From NCBI GenBank assembly GCA_028767165.1, contig JARACJ010000002.1:1-64000 (forward strand): DNA of 64,000 nt. The letters are read 5' to 3'. Each line of letters starts with the position of its first letter. Within the stretch, counting starts at the first letter, position 1. Below the pieces are notes generated by a model, which did not search any database, had not been told where the DNA came from, and was given only the letters and a program-made list of their open reading frames with translations. The stretch is from Proteobacteria bacterium DTSAM18 (lineage in GTDB: Bacteria > Myxococcota_A > UBA796 > GCA-2862545). The translations under genes were made by a program, and so were the position numbers. Shown one piece after another: positions 11,012 through 19,339 of the stretch.

Positions 11012-12991
11012 TCAGCCCTCTTCGACCTCGCCCTCACCGGCTTCGTCCTGCTCGGCCGACGCCTCCTCCTGCTCGTCGGGTGACCCCTCCTCGACGTGGC
11101 TGATCAGCGCCCACCACGCCTCGGGCACCGCGCTGAGCTCACGGCAGTAGCCGAGCTCGTCGTCTCCCTGGATGATCTCCTTGGTGGGAATGCCCACGAG
11201 GAAGCCATCGCCGTCGATCAGGCTGCCGCCGGAGTTGCCGGCGTTGATGCGGGCGTCGGTCTTCAACCAGCGGTCGTCGTCGTCCTTGTTGTCCCAGCCG
11301 GACAGGATGCCGCGGGTGACCGAGATCGAGCTGCGGGACGCCGCGCCACCCACCATCGGGTAGCCGGCGACCATGAGGGTCTGGCCGATGCGGAGTCCGT
11401 GCTCCTCGGGAATGGGCGCGGCGGGGAACTCGAGGCCTTCGGGAAGCTCCCGACCGAGGATGTCGGCGGTGATCTTGAGGAGGGCCAGATCGAGGTCCTC
11501 GTCGTACTCGACGGGTTTCGCCTCGAACAGCTGCTCCGGCGCCTCGTCGAACGCGCGCGCGACGGACACGAAGACCTTCTCGACCACCTCGTCCTCCTCC
11601 TCGTCGAGGACGACGTGGTGGTTGGTGAGGATGTAGCCGTCCTTCGACAGCAGGGTGCCGGAACCGGAACCCGCCGGACCCTCGATCTTCACCGTGGAGA
11701 TCAGCGCACGTTCGAGGCCGGACAGGCTCTCCAGATCCCACGCCGTGAGCTCGATGGTGTCGAGCATGAAACCCTCGAGGGGTTTCTCGAAGGAGACCGC
11801 CAGGTCGAAGCCGACCTCCTCGTCGGAGGTGATGAAGCTGACGACGTCGATGTAGTACAGCCCTGGCTCGAGGGTGCCGCCGGACTCGGGCTCGAGCACG
11901 ATGCGCTCGTTCAGCCGACCCGAGTAGGCCTTCTCGTCGTAGTCACTTTCGAAGTCCTCGATGGGCGTGCCGTACTTGACGTACATGTCGACGTCCATCT
12001 CGGCGTTGGCGGTCTGGATGTACATGCTCGAGACGCCGGCCGGCACCGCGACGCTGAAGGTCTGGTAGGCGCGGAACTCCCGCTCGATCTTCCCGTGCAC
12101 GGCCACGCCCGGCGACAGCGTGATCACCTCGGAGACCAGGGCTTCCCGGTAGAAGGACTCCCGGGGTGGCTGATTGGTCCGGAAGACGAGTCGGCCGGAG
12201 ACGTCCTCCTGGGTGGCGGAGAACACATCCACGAACCACCGGCCCTTTCGCAGCCTCACCGGGCTCGTGCGGGTCTTGTCGAGGTAGATCATCTCGGCTG
12301 GGGTGGGACCGTTGGCCGATGCATCCGGCTCGGTGGTGTACTCGTTCATGGGGGCACCGCGCCGCACGTGCAGATCCATGTCGCGACGGAAGCCCTCGAG
12401 GGCGAGCTCGACGGAGCGGGTGCCGCCGGTGACGTCGAACACGTAGGTCTGGTACCTGGTGGAGCCCTTCATCTCGATGGGGATCACCATGTCGCCCGTC
12501 ACCAGCCCTTCGACGTCCGGGACCTCGACAGGCACGGGACGCGCCGTGGACGCCGGGAGCTCGTCTGCCTGCTCACCGGTGATGCCCTGGGCCTTGAGGA
12601 TATAGCTGACATCGCCTCGGGTGCGATCCGGCCGCACGACACGGAGGGTCAGCAGGCCCGGGGAGAACACGCCGACCTCGCCCTCGGGACGCAACACGAT
12701 CTGCTCCTGGCCGCCATGGCCTGCGCTGAACCCATCAGCGGTGTAGATGGGCTCCCCCTCGAAGCCGGCCCCGAGCGCGGCATACAGATCGAGGTCGTCG
12801 TCGGCCGTGAGGGCGATCTTGATGGCTTCCACACCCTCGGGGATGCGCACCAGGACATCGGTGGCGTCGTCGGATGCCGGCAGGTCGGTCATCACGCTGA
12901 TCGGCAGGATCTCCCCGCCGGATTCCTGGGCCTGCGCCACGAGTGGACACGAGGCCAGCGCCACCGCCCAGAACCACTTCACATCTGCCAT
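11012..12991 (-). CDS. Exported HtrA-like trypsin-fold protease with PPC domains
   Basis: The 659-residue protein has a signal peptide (cleavage near VAQAQ). Residues 30-430 contain about three beta-rich repeats like pre-peptidase C-terminal (PPC) domains, with recurring 'DLDLYAALG', 'DMDLHVRRG' and 'DVDMYVKYG' strands. The last 200 residues form a chymotrypsin-fold domain with the S1C triad visible as TNHHV (His), LDLALLKI (Asp) and NAGNSGGSL (Ser). No PDZ domain follows; instead there is an acidic Glu-rich tail of about 30 residues. Placing PPC domains before the protease is the reverse of the usual order. The start at 12991 has GGGAGG eight bases upstream and gives the signal peptide. Confidence 0.9.
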   Translation of the reverse strand: MADVKWFWAVALASCPLVAQAQESGGEILPISVMTDLPASDDATDVLVRIPEGVEAIKIALTADDDLDLYAALGAGFEGEPIYTADGFSAGHGGQEQIVLRPEGEVGVFSPGLLTLRVVRPDRTRGDVSYILKAQGITGEQADELPASTARPVPVEVPDVEGLVTGDMVIPIEMKGSTRYQTYVFDVTGGTRSVELALEGFRRDMDLHVRRGAPMNEYTTEPDASANGPTPAEMIYLDKTRTSPVRLRKGRWFVDVFSATQEDVSGRLVFRTNQPPRESFYREALVSEVITLSPGVAVHGKIEREFRAYQTFSVAVPAGVSSMYIQTANAEMDVDMYVKYGTPIEDFESDYDEKAYSGRLNERIVLEPESGGTLEPGLYYIDVVSFITSDEEVGFDLAVSFEKPLEGFMLDTIELTAWDLESLSGLERALISTVKIEGPAGSGSGTLLSKDGYILTNHHVVLDEEEDEVVEKVFVSVARAFDEAPEQLFEAKPVEYDEDLDLALLKITADILGRELPEGLEFPAAPIPEEHGLRIGQTLMVAGYPMVGGAASRSSISVTRGILSGWDNKDDDDRWLKTDARINAGNSGGSLIDGDGFLVGIPTKEIIQGDDELGYCRELSAVPEAWWALISHVEEGSPDEQEEASAEQDEAGEGEVEEG

Positions 12992-13229
12992 CGCATGGAC
13001 CTCCCGAGGTTCCCCACCGTACCGGACCCACCACGGATCGTCGAGATCTGCATCGGTGGACCCGACGGCATGGGCCGGATGCACCGCTCGCCACGCCGAC
13101 GGGACGGGTCCACGGCTGGACGCATGGGGCCACCTCCTCATCCCGAACCCACGACCACGGTGCCGATTCCCCCTTGGAGCCGCCCCGGGTTTCGTGTGCC
13201 GTCGCCTGTGGGCCTTCCCGGACGAAGCC

Positions 13230-14156
13230 ATGCCCACCCCTCGCGACGTCGTGACCATCCTCGGGCTGACCTGCCTGCTGTCGGCCTGTGAACCCGCTGG
13301 AGATCCCGGACCGGGCGGAGACAGCCCGCCCGGGGCGGCGCCCGAGGCCGACGCTCTCGCGTTCATGCCGGACGAGGACATCGTGGAGAAGAGCACCGTC
13401 ATCTCCAAGGTGACGTTCCAGATCGGGGACGTGATGCACATCGAGCAGGAACTGCGGGTGTTCATGGGGCACGTGCCCTTCGAGGAGCTCGACTACGAGC
13501 ACGCCGACGAGGCCATGGTGGTCCACAGCGAGCGTCGGCTCGAGCTGGTAGACGGAATCGACGCCACGGACTGGACGGTCCGGGTGGACATGGACGTGGC
13601 GCAGATCCACAGGAAGGGTCACCACATCGATCAGCAGTACAGCTCACCGTTCGAGGGCGGGAGCTACGAAGTCCACTACGAGGATGAGCGCTACACCATC
13701 ACCAACGCGGACGGGACCCCCGTGCCGTGGGATCAAGGAGCCGACATCCGGCGAGGGGTCGAGACGTCGCGCATCGCCTACGACGTGAAGCGCCTGACGG
13801 GACAGACCCTGGAGCCGGGTGAGGTCATCCCGTTCGCCTCGGAGCGCCAGGTGCTGCTCCAGGCGCTCCTCTCGACCGAGGAGACGCTCCAGGGTGAAGC
13901 CACCTACCGGGGGTTGGTCACCCGCAACGGCAAGGAGGTGGCGGTCTTCGACCTGTTCATCGACGAGGTCCCGGAGCTGGAGAACATGAGCGCCGAGATG
14001 CCTCTGCGCGGACGGGCCTGGCTGGAGGTGAAGTCGGGCCGTATGCAGGAGATGCTGCTCCGCGGAACGCAGACCGCCCGCGCATACACCAGGCCCGACA
14101 GGGACACCCGCTACTTCCTGTACGAGAACCACGCGCTCTGGACCTTCGAGGACTGA
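13230..14156 (+). CDS. Lipoprotein of unknown function, paralogue of the next gene
   Basis: The 308-residue protein begins with a lipobox (CLLSAC) that fixes the start at 13230, although no good ribosome site is seen. The body is mixed alpha/beta with no family I recognise. Its C-terminal 120 residues align with the neighbouring gene: 'EATYRGLVTRNGKEVAVFDL' against 'QLTYRGTTMRDGHELAEFDL', 'MPLRGRAWLEVKSGRMQEM' against 'MAVRGRIWVTVKTGWIHAI', and 'FLYENHALWTFED' against 'VMYENSATFAYRF'. The pair therefore arose by duplication. The 238-base gap to the divergent protease gene would hold promoters for both. Confidence 0.75.
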   Translation: MPTPRDVVTILGLTCLLSACEPAGDPGPGGDSPPGAAPEADALAFMPDEDIVEKSTVISKVTFQIGDVMHIEQELRVFMGHVPFEELDYEHADEAMVVHSERRLELVDGIDATDWTVRVDMDVAQIHRKGHHIDQQYSSPFEGGSYEVHYEDERYTITNADGTPVPWDQGADIRRGVETSRIAYDVKRLTGQTLEPGEVIPFASERQVLLQALLSTEETLQGEATYRGLVTRNGKEVAVFDLFIDEVPELENMSAEMPLRGRAWLEVKSGRMQEMLLRGTQTARAYTRPDRDTRYFLYENHALWTFED

Positions 14157-14348
14157 GCCTGGTCCCGACGAGGGAGACACCATGGCCGCGCACACATCCG
14201 GTCCGCTCCAGGCGGCGTCCGCCACGCGTCCCAGCGCTCCATCCGGGCCGGCCCGTAGGACCCGAACCCACTCCCCGCGCACCCCGAGGGGACCGTTGGA
14301 CCGGGGAGCCGCCGGAACCTCCGGCTGGCCCCAGACAGGAGATCGTGC

Positions 14349-15212
14349 ATGCGCACCTTCATCATCGCAGCCATGCTGCTCACCGCTCCCGCCCTGACCC
14401 ACGCCGAGGACGACGCCGGCCCGAAGGCCACCGAGGTGAACCCGAAGACCGTCGTGCTCGGCAACCAGCCCATCACCGATGGCATGCGCGCGGAGACCCA
14501 CCAGCGCCTGGCGTGGTACCGCTCGAGCGCCTCCTCCGTCCAGGGGGACGTGGACGCCTCCGACAACCGGGTCGTCATCGAGGCCCACCGGACCGTCCGC
14601 GTCGAGGAGATGGCCGGCGACCGCCCCACGAAGGCGAAGCTGTCGTTCGGCGACGTGAAGATCGACGTCGCCGGGTCCTACAAGGAGGAGGACTTCAGGA
14701 GCGTCCTGGACGGCCATACGTACCTGGTCGACCTGTCGGGCGACGACATCGTGGTGACCCACAAGAACGGCAAGGCCATCTCCGTGGAGGAGGCCCGGGC
14801 CCTGCTCGTCGAGGAAGCCGCCATCATCCGCCCGAGCAGCTTCGCCTGGCTCCGTGGCGCCGCGGTCAGCCCTGGTGACTCGCTCGTGCTCAACCCCGCC
14901 ACCGATGACCTGTTCCAGCAGCTCCTCGAGACGGGCCAGGCCGTCACGGGCCAGCTGACCTACCGCGGCACCACCATGCGGGACGGCCATGAGCTCGCCG
15001 AGTTCGACCTGGGTCTCGTGGGCGTGCGGGAAGGTGAGCACGGGGGCGGTGAGATGGCCGTGCGCGGCAGGATCTGGGTCACCGTGAAGACCGGCTGGAT
15101 CCACGCCATCGACATGAAGGGCGCGCTGCAAGGCGACATGCACAGCTCGGATGCGTCCGCGGACATCAAGGTCATGTACGAGAACTCGGCCACCTTCGCC
15201 TACCGGTTCTGA
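14349..15212 (+). CDS. Exported protein of unknown function, paralogue of the preceding lipoprotein
   Basis: The 287-residue protein has a classic signal peptide (MRTFIIAAMLLTAPALTHA) with a signal peptidase I site, so unlike its paralogue it should be soluble in the periplasm or secreted. The ATG has GGAG seven bases upstream. The C-terminal 120 residues match those of the preceding lipoprotein as described there; the N-terminal halves have diverged. No enzymatic motif is visible. The 192-base gap before it contains a proline-rich open frame from 14182 that has no coding signature. Confidence 0.75.
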   Translation: MRTFIIAAMLLTAPALTHAEDDAGPKATEVNPKTVVLGNQPITDGMRAETHQRLAWYRSSASSVQGDVDASDNRVVIEAHRTVRVEEMAGDRPTKAKLSFGDVKIDVAGSYKEEDFRSVLDGHTYLVDLSGDDIVVTHKNGKAISVEEARALLVEEAAIIRPSSFAWLRGAAVSPGDSLVLNPATDDLFQQLLETGQAVTGQLTYRGTTMRDGHELAEFDLGLVGVREGEHGGGEMAVRGRIWVTVKTGWIHAIDMKGALQGDMHSSDASADIKVMYENSATFAYRF

Positions 15213-15215
15213 GGG

Positions 15216-16649
15216 TCAGCGCGGAGGCGGGCGCATGCCCTCCCGCTCCTGAAGCGACGGCCCCTCGGCGCGCCGCGCCGTGGGGTCGTGGGCCGGCGGG
15301 GTCACCTGCAGGCCCGTCCACCGGGACAGGCGCTCCGCGAGGTCGGCCTGCTCCGCCACCGTGAGGCTGCCGAGCCCCACCAGGTGGTCGCCCTCGGGGA
15401 CGTCGTAGACGACGAGGTCGGCGTCGTCGGGGACGTCGACCCGCGCCGCCGTCCAGGGATCCCAGTCGCCGTAGATCCACGCCACCCGCTCGGCATCCGT
15501 CCACAGCCAGTCCGACACGGCCTGCATGGTCGACCCGTCGAACGGGGGCGGCGGCAGCGGCACGAAGGGCTCGGTCAGGTCGTCGTCGCCGTAGACCAGG
15601 AGGCCGTCGAGGTGGGTCTGATCGAGCGCGGGATAGCCCAGCTCGATGGCGGCCTGCCAGAAGAAGGGACGGAACGCGAGGATGTCGTCTTCCGTGTACT
15701 GATCCAGCCAGCGCCACATGAAGTCGTCGTACACCTCGAGGGCCTTGTCGTCGTCGTAGGGTGGCGCCGGGATGTCCTCACACTGACGATCCACCCAGGA
15801 TGTGGAGCGATACTGCCAGAACTGGAACTCGAAGTCGGTGATCGTCCCCTCGACGGCCCTGTCGGCGGACACCCCGAGATCGTCCCGCACGGAGACCGCC
15901 TCCACCAGCGCCTCCCGGTGACGCAGCAGCTCTGCCTGCATGTCGCGGATCCTGGTGCGACATCCGTCCGTGCCCACCTCGTCGAGCACCGTCAGGAAGC
16001 GCTCGTCGTCGGCCGCGAACATCAGCGGCGCCACCACGGGCACCACCGCCGCCATGTCGTCCGGGTGCCGCCAGTGGTGGAACAGGGCGGTGGCGCCGCT
16101 CTTGGACCCGCCGGTGCTCACCCAGGGGCCCTGCAGCACCGGCTGCAGCAGCTCGAAGACGTGATGAAGGTCGTCGGCCGCGTCGCGCACGGTGAGGCCA
16201 TCCCAGTCGAGACCATCCGGTCCCTCCTCGGGCACGGAGCCGCCGAAGTAGCGGTGCTCGACGGAGACCATCGAGGCGTCCAGCCAGTCGACCAGGGCGG
16301 GCTCTCCCGTGCGCAGCATGTAGCCGTTGGTCTTCATCACCACGGCCCGGTCGGTGGGCCGCCAGGTCAGGAAGACGCGCTGGGAGAACGTGGGGGAGGC
16401 CGGCACATCCCAGAACTGGGGCTGCTCCACCTCCATCAGGATGCGCAGCGAGTCGCCTTCCCGCACGGACTGCAGCACCGTGACCCCGTCGACCGCCCGC
16501 AGCTCCTCGACGAGGTCGAGGGGAGCACCCGTGTCGGTCGGCGGTTCGTCGTCTTCGGGGGGCGGACAGGCTGCCTGCGACCACGCGACCGCCCCAAGTG
16601 TGAGGAGCTTCCTGAATCGCAGTGTCGCGGACATGTCCGAACAGATCAT
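15216..16649 (-). CDS. S37-family (PS-10) serine peptidase lipoprotein
   Basis: The 477-residue protein has a lipoprotein signal (SQAAC, about residues 24-28). The body resembles the S37 tripeptidyl aminopeptidase family: 'VEHRYFGGS' near residue 132, the nucleophile elbow GGSKSGATALFHHWRHP near 180-195, then 'GDWDPWTAAR' with the probable Asp and 'PEGDHLVGLG' with the probable His. It should remove short peptides from exported substrates at the cell surface. An AAGG sequence lies five bases before the ATG at 16649. Proline-rich residues end the protein. It is convergent with the preceding gene with a 3-base gap. Confidence 0.85.
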   Translation of the reverse strand: MICSDMSATLRFRKLLTLGAVAWSQAACPPPEDDEPPTDTGAPLDLVEELRAVDGVTVLQSVREGDSLRILMEVEQPQFWDVPASPTFSQRVFLTWRPTDRAVVMKTNGYMLRTGEPALVDWLDASMVSVEHRYFGGSVPEEGPDGLDWDGLTVRDAADDLHHVFELLQPVLQGPWVSTGGSKSGATALFHHWRHPDDMAAVVPVVAPLMFAADDERFLTVLDEVGTDGCRTRIRDMQAELLRHREALVEAVSVRDDLGVSADRAVEGTITDFEFQFWQYRSTSWVDRQCEDIPAPPYDDDKALEVYDDFMWRWLDQYTEDDILAFRPFFWQAAIELGYPALDQTHLDGLLVYGDDDLTEPFVPLPPPPFDGSTMQAVSDWLWTDAERVAWIYGDWDPWTAARVDVPDDADLVVYDVPEGDHLVGLGSLTVAEQADLAERLSRWTGLQVTPPAHDPTARRAEGPSLQEREGMRPPPR

Positions 16650-16742
16650 GGATGCCTTCCGTCTCGTCCCGGAACGCAGGTGCTGGCCCCGTGCGGACTG
16701 TAAAGCATATCATCGGCCCATCTGCTGGAACCCGAGGTCTCC

Positions 16743-18086
16743 ATGTCGCTCCCGACCCTCATCACGCTCAGTCTCCTGCTCGCGGATCCCGCGTGGGCAC
16801 TCGAGGGACTCGAAGAGGCCCCCTCGCAGACCGAGGCGCCCAAACAGGGGAAGAAGCCCGCCCCCAGGCCCACCCCGAGGCCCACGCCGCGTCCGGCCCC
16901 CTCCCCGAGGCCCGCCCCCACGCCGAGACCCACCGGACCCACCACCCGGCCGGCCCCCCGTCCGACGCCACGTCCCACGGGACCGACCACCCGGCCGTCG
17001 CCCAAGCCGAGCCAGCCCACGCGGCCCGCACCGCCCTCGAGGCCACCCACCGGTGGTGGGGATCGGCCCACCACGAGGCCTCCCACGGGCGGCTCGCCTC
17101 CTCCGACCGCACGACCCCCGACCACACGGCCTCCGTCGTCCGGCAACCGGCCGGTCACGCGACCGCCCACCCACGGGCGTCCCCCGAGCTACCGGCCGCC
17201 GCCGCCGAGCCGGCACCCGCCCTCCCGCTACAACCCCTACTGGTACAACCCGCGCCCCGTCTCCCGGGCCGTGCCCTGGTACTACGTGTACTACCCGCCG
17301 TACTACGCGCCCTACTACCCCTGGCACCTGCGCTGGTACGTGCACCCCTACGCCCGCTACTGGTGGCCGGTGAGCCACTGGGTCTGGCTGGGCGGGCCGG
17401 TCTACCCGTGGACCATCGGCTGGGCGGCACCCGTGCGGCCCGGCTGGGTCTGGGTCTCGGCCGTGGCCGTCGGAACCGCTGCGGCGGTGACCGCCAACAA
17501 CCGCCGCGCGTCGGAGCCCGGTCACTACGAGCCCGCCCAGGAACCGCCACAGGAGTACGTGTACGTGGAGGGCTTCTGGGTCGGCGACGGCTACGTCGAG
17601 GGCTTCTACCGGCTGCAGTCCCGGGGAGACGACTGGCTCTGGGTCGACGGACGCTACACCGAGGATCGGGTCTACCAGTGGGGCTACTGGATGCCTCGCA
17701 AGGCGCCTCCACAGGGCTACCGGTGGGAGCCGGGCTTCTTCGACGGTGAGCGCTGGGTGGAGGGCTACTGGCGCCCCGTGGAGCGCGCCGGCTTCACCTG
17801 GGTGAACTCCTTCTTCAACGAGGAGGGGGAATTCACCACCGGCTACTGGGCCCCCACCGAGGAGAAGCAGGGCATGACCTGGATCCCCGGCTGGTTCGAC
17901 GGCACCTCGTGGGTCGAGGGATACTGGGCCGACAGCCGGGAGGTACAGAAGGCCAACCTCGAGGACTTCGAGCCGGGCGATCCCGATCCCCAGGCCCAGA
18001 AGCAGGCCCCCCGCAACGAGAAGAAGGCCAAGACGCCCGAGGAACTCGACAAACCCATCGCCATACCGGTCGAGACGGGCTCGTGA
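16743..18086 (+). CDS. Exported proline-rich protein with YXWGXW-type repeats
   Basis: The 447-residue protein has a signal peptide ending at about 'AWA' and three zones. Residues 30-155 are a low-complexity Pro/Thr/Arg segment built on 'PRPTPRPT'-like units. Residues 155-260 are very rich in Tyr and Trp with a short hydrophobic stretch (WVSAVAVGTAAAV). The C-terminal part has repeated aromatic units such as 'WVEGYW', 'TTGYWAP' and 'WIPGWFDG', the YXWGXW repeat pattern seen in secreted proteobacterial proteins. The last 45 residues are charged. The extreme composition suggests a surface or wall-spanning protein; function is unknown. Confidence 0.85.
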   Translation: MSLPTLITLSLLLADPAWALEGLEEAPSQTEAPKQGKKPAPRPTPRPTPRPAPSPRPAPTPRPTGPTTRPAPRPTPRPTGPTTRPSPKPSQPTRPAPPSRPPTGGGDRPTTRPPTGGSPPPTARPPTTRPPSSGNRPVTRPPTHGRPPSYRPPPPSRHPPSRYNPYWYNPRPVSRAVPWYYVYYPPYYAPYYPWHLRWYVHPYARYWWPVSHWVWLGGPVYPWTIGWAAPVRPGWVWVSAVAVGTAAAVTANNRRASEPGHYEPAQEPPQEYVYVEGFWVGDGYVEGFYRLQSRGDDWLWVDGRYTEDRVYQWGYWMPRKAPPQGYRWEPGFFDGERWVEGYWRPVERAGFTWVNSFFNEEGEFTTGYWAPTEEKQGMTWIPGWFDGTSWVEGYWADSREVQKANLEDFEPGDPDPQAQKQAPRNEKKAKTPEELDKPIAIPVETGS

Positions 18087-18144
18087 CGACCTGATCCGGG
18101 GTCGGCCCCGCCCTCACGATCCGTCCGTACCGGCTCATAGGGAG

Positions 18145-18175
18145 GATTGGACCGAAAAGGTCCAATCGCTTCTTG
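18145..18175 (+). terminator. Stem-loop, probable terminator after the YXWGXW gene
   Basis: GATTGGACC (18145-18153) pairs perfectly with GGTCCAATC (18159-18167) around GAAAA, followed by GCTTCTTG. The tail is only moderately T-rich. It ends just before the promoter at 18173-18200, so it would insulate the lipoprotein gene from upstream transcription. Confidence 0.55.
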
Positions 18176-18200
18176 AGTGTCACGGATTTCTGGGGATAAT
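18173..18200 (+). promoter_or_regulatory. Promoter of the Myxococcota-type lipoprotein gene
   Basis: TTGAGT (18173-18178) and GATAAT (18195-18200) are spaced by 16 bases. Transcription would begin near 18207, 20 bases before the ATG at 18227. This excludes the in-frame TTG at 18200 as the start codon. Confidence 0.55.
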
Positions 18201-18226
18201 TGCGGACGTCGAAAGGGGGCCCCACC

Positions 18227-19075
18227 ATGTCACTGCGTCTTGCCACCGTTACCACCACCATCGCGATGTTGCTCGGTTGCAATAGCGATACCGGTGGACT
18301 GATCATCGGTGACGACCCCACGCCGAACCTCGACAAGGACGAGTTCCAGGCCGTCTGTTCCGTGGGCCCCACCCCCATCCGTCCCATCCACGAGTCCACC
18401 ACCTGGTTCGGCGACCAGACCCCGGACCCCAAGACCTCCCCCGTGGCCGACTACCAGTGGACCCTCGTGACCAAGCCCACGGGCTCCGCCGCCGAACTGC
18501 CGGAGAAGCCTCCCCGCAAGCCCAACGTCGAGGGGTTCACCCCCGATCTCGCCGGCCTGTACGTGGCCAAGCTGGTGGCCATCGACGACTTCGGCAACGA
18601 GTCCGAGCCCTGCTTCGCCGAGCTCATCGCGGATCCCGTCGAGAGCCTGTGGGTGGAGCTGTACTGGGACACGCCCAAGGACGACATGGATCTGCACCTC
18701 GTCCGCAACGTCGACGGCGAGTTCGGCGACATGATCGACGACTGCCACCACTCCAACTGCAACACCCGCCAGGGCATGCTGCTCAAGTGGGGCGCTCCCC
18801 GCCTGGCCGAAGACGACCCCCGCCTCGACCTCGACGACATCAACCGGCTCGGGCCCGAGAACATCAACCTCGATACCCCCGCCGAGGACTACTACACCGT
18901 GTGGGTCCACGACTGGGGCGGCTCCGTGATGCGCGAGGCCAACGAGGTCACGGTCAACGTCTACATGGACGGCGACCTGTACCTGTCCGAGAGCCGCGAG
19001 ATCACCGGCGAGGGCAAGAAGGTCCCCATCGCCGAGATCATCTGGAGCGACCGGCACGCCAACGTCCTCGAATAG
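18227..19075 (+). CDS. Lipoprotein with PKD-like and 'WDTPxxDxDLHL' domain
   Basis: The 282-residue protein has a lipobox (MLLGC) close to the start and AAGGGGG about six bases upstream of its ATG. Residues 60-140 look like an Ig/PKD-type fold ('PDLAGLYVAKLVAIDDFGNES'-type strand pattern). Residues 145-282 contain 'VELYWDTPKDDMDLHLV', a CxxxxC pair around 'CHHSNC', 'LDLDDINRLGPENINLD' and 'YTVWVHDWGG'. I know this arrangement from many surface lipoproteins of Myxococcota and relatives, which supports the taxonomic guess. The Asp-rich strands may bind calcium. Function is unknown. Confidence 0.82.
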   Translation: MSLRLATVTTTIAMLLGCNSDTGGLIIGDDPTPNLDKDEFQAVCSVGPTPIRPIHESTTWFGDQTPDPKTSPVADYQWTLVTKPTGSAAELPEKPPRKPNVEGFTPDLAGLYVAKLVAIDDFGNESEPCFAELIADPVESLWVELYWDTPKDDMDLHLVRNVDGEFGDMIDDCHHSNCNTRQGMLLKWGAPRLAEDDPRLDLDDINRLGPENINLDTPAEDYYTVWVHDWGGSVMREANEVTVNVYMDGDLYLSESREITGEGKKVPIAEIIWSDRHANVLE

Positions 19076-19162
19076 GGCGTTGAATCCGGGGATCCACCCC
19101 TGTACGTTGGAGCCGCGTCCCCCGTCCACGGGGCGTGAGGTCCCCACGTACACGGAGTGTCC

Positions 19163-19339
19163 ATGAACCCCGTCATCTCCGCCAGCCTGCTGGCACTTCT
19201 CGCCGGCGCCATCTGCGGACTGGTGTTCTCGTTGCTCAAGCTCCCGATTCCCGCGCCGCCGATGCTGCCCGGCGTCATGGGCGTCGTCGGCGTCTACGTG
19301 GGCGGCAGGCTGTACGAGATGTTCGTCACGGCTGGCTGA
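19163..19339 (+). CDS. XapX domain small membrane protein
   Basis: This 58-residue protein has two hydrophobic segments (residues 5-23 and 33-50) separated by 'KLPIPAPPMLPGVMG', the signature of the XapX (DUF1427) family. GGAG lies five bases before the ATG at 19163. The role of XapX proteins is not established. The gene is convergent with the nuclease gene and their coding regions overlap by 14 bases. Confidence 0.85.
   Translation: MNPVISASLLALLAGAICGLVFSLLKLPIPAPPMLPGVMGVVGVYVGGRLYEMFVTAG

Noticed and set aside
14182-14397. 71-codon frame in the gap between the two paralogous exported proteins
   Set aside because: A fair GGGAG precedes it, but the product is Pro/Ser/Arg-rich low complexity and it overlaps the start of the next gene; not supported as a gene.
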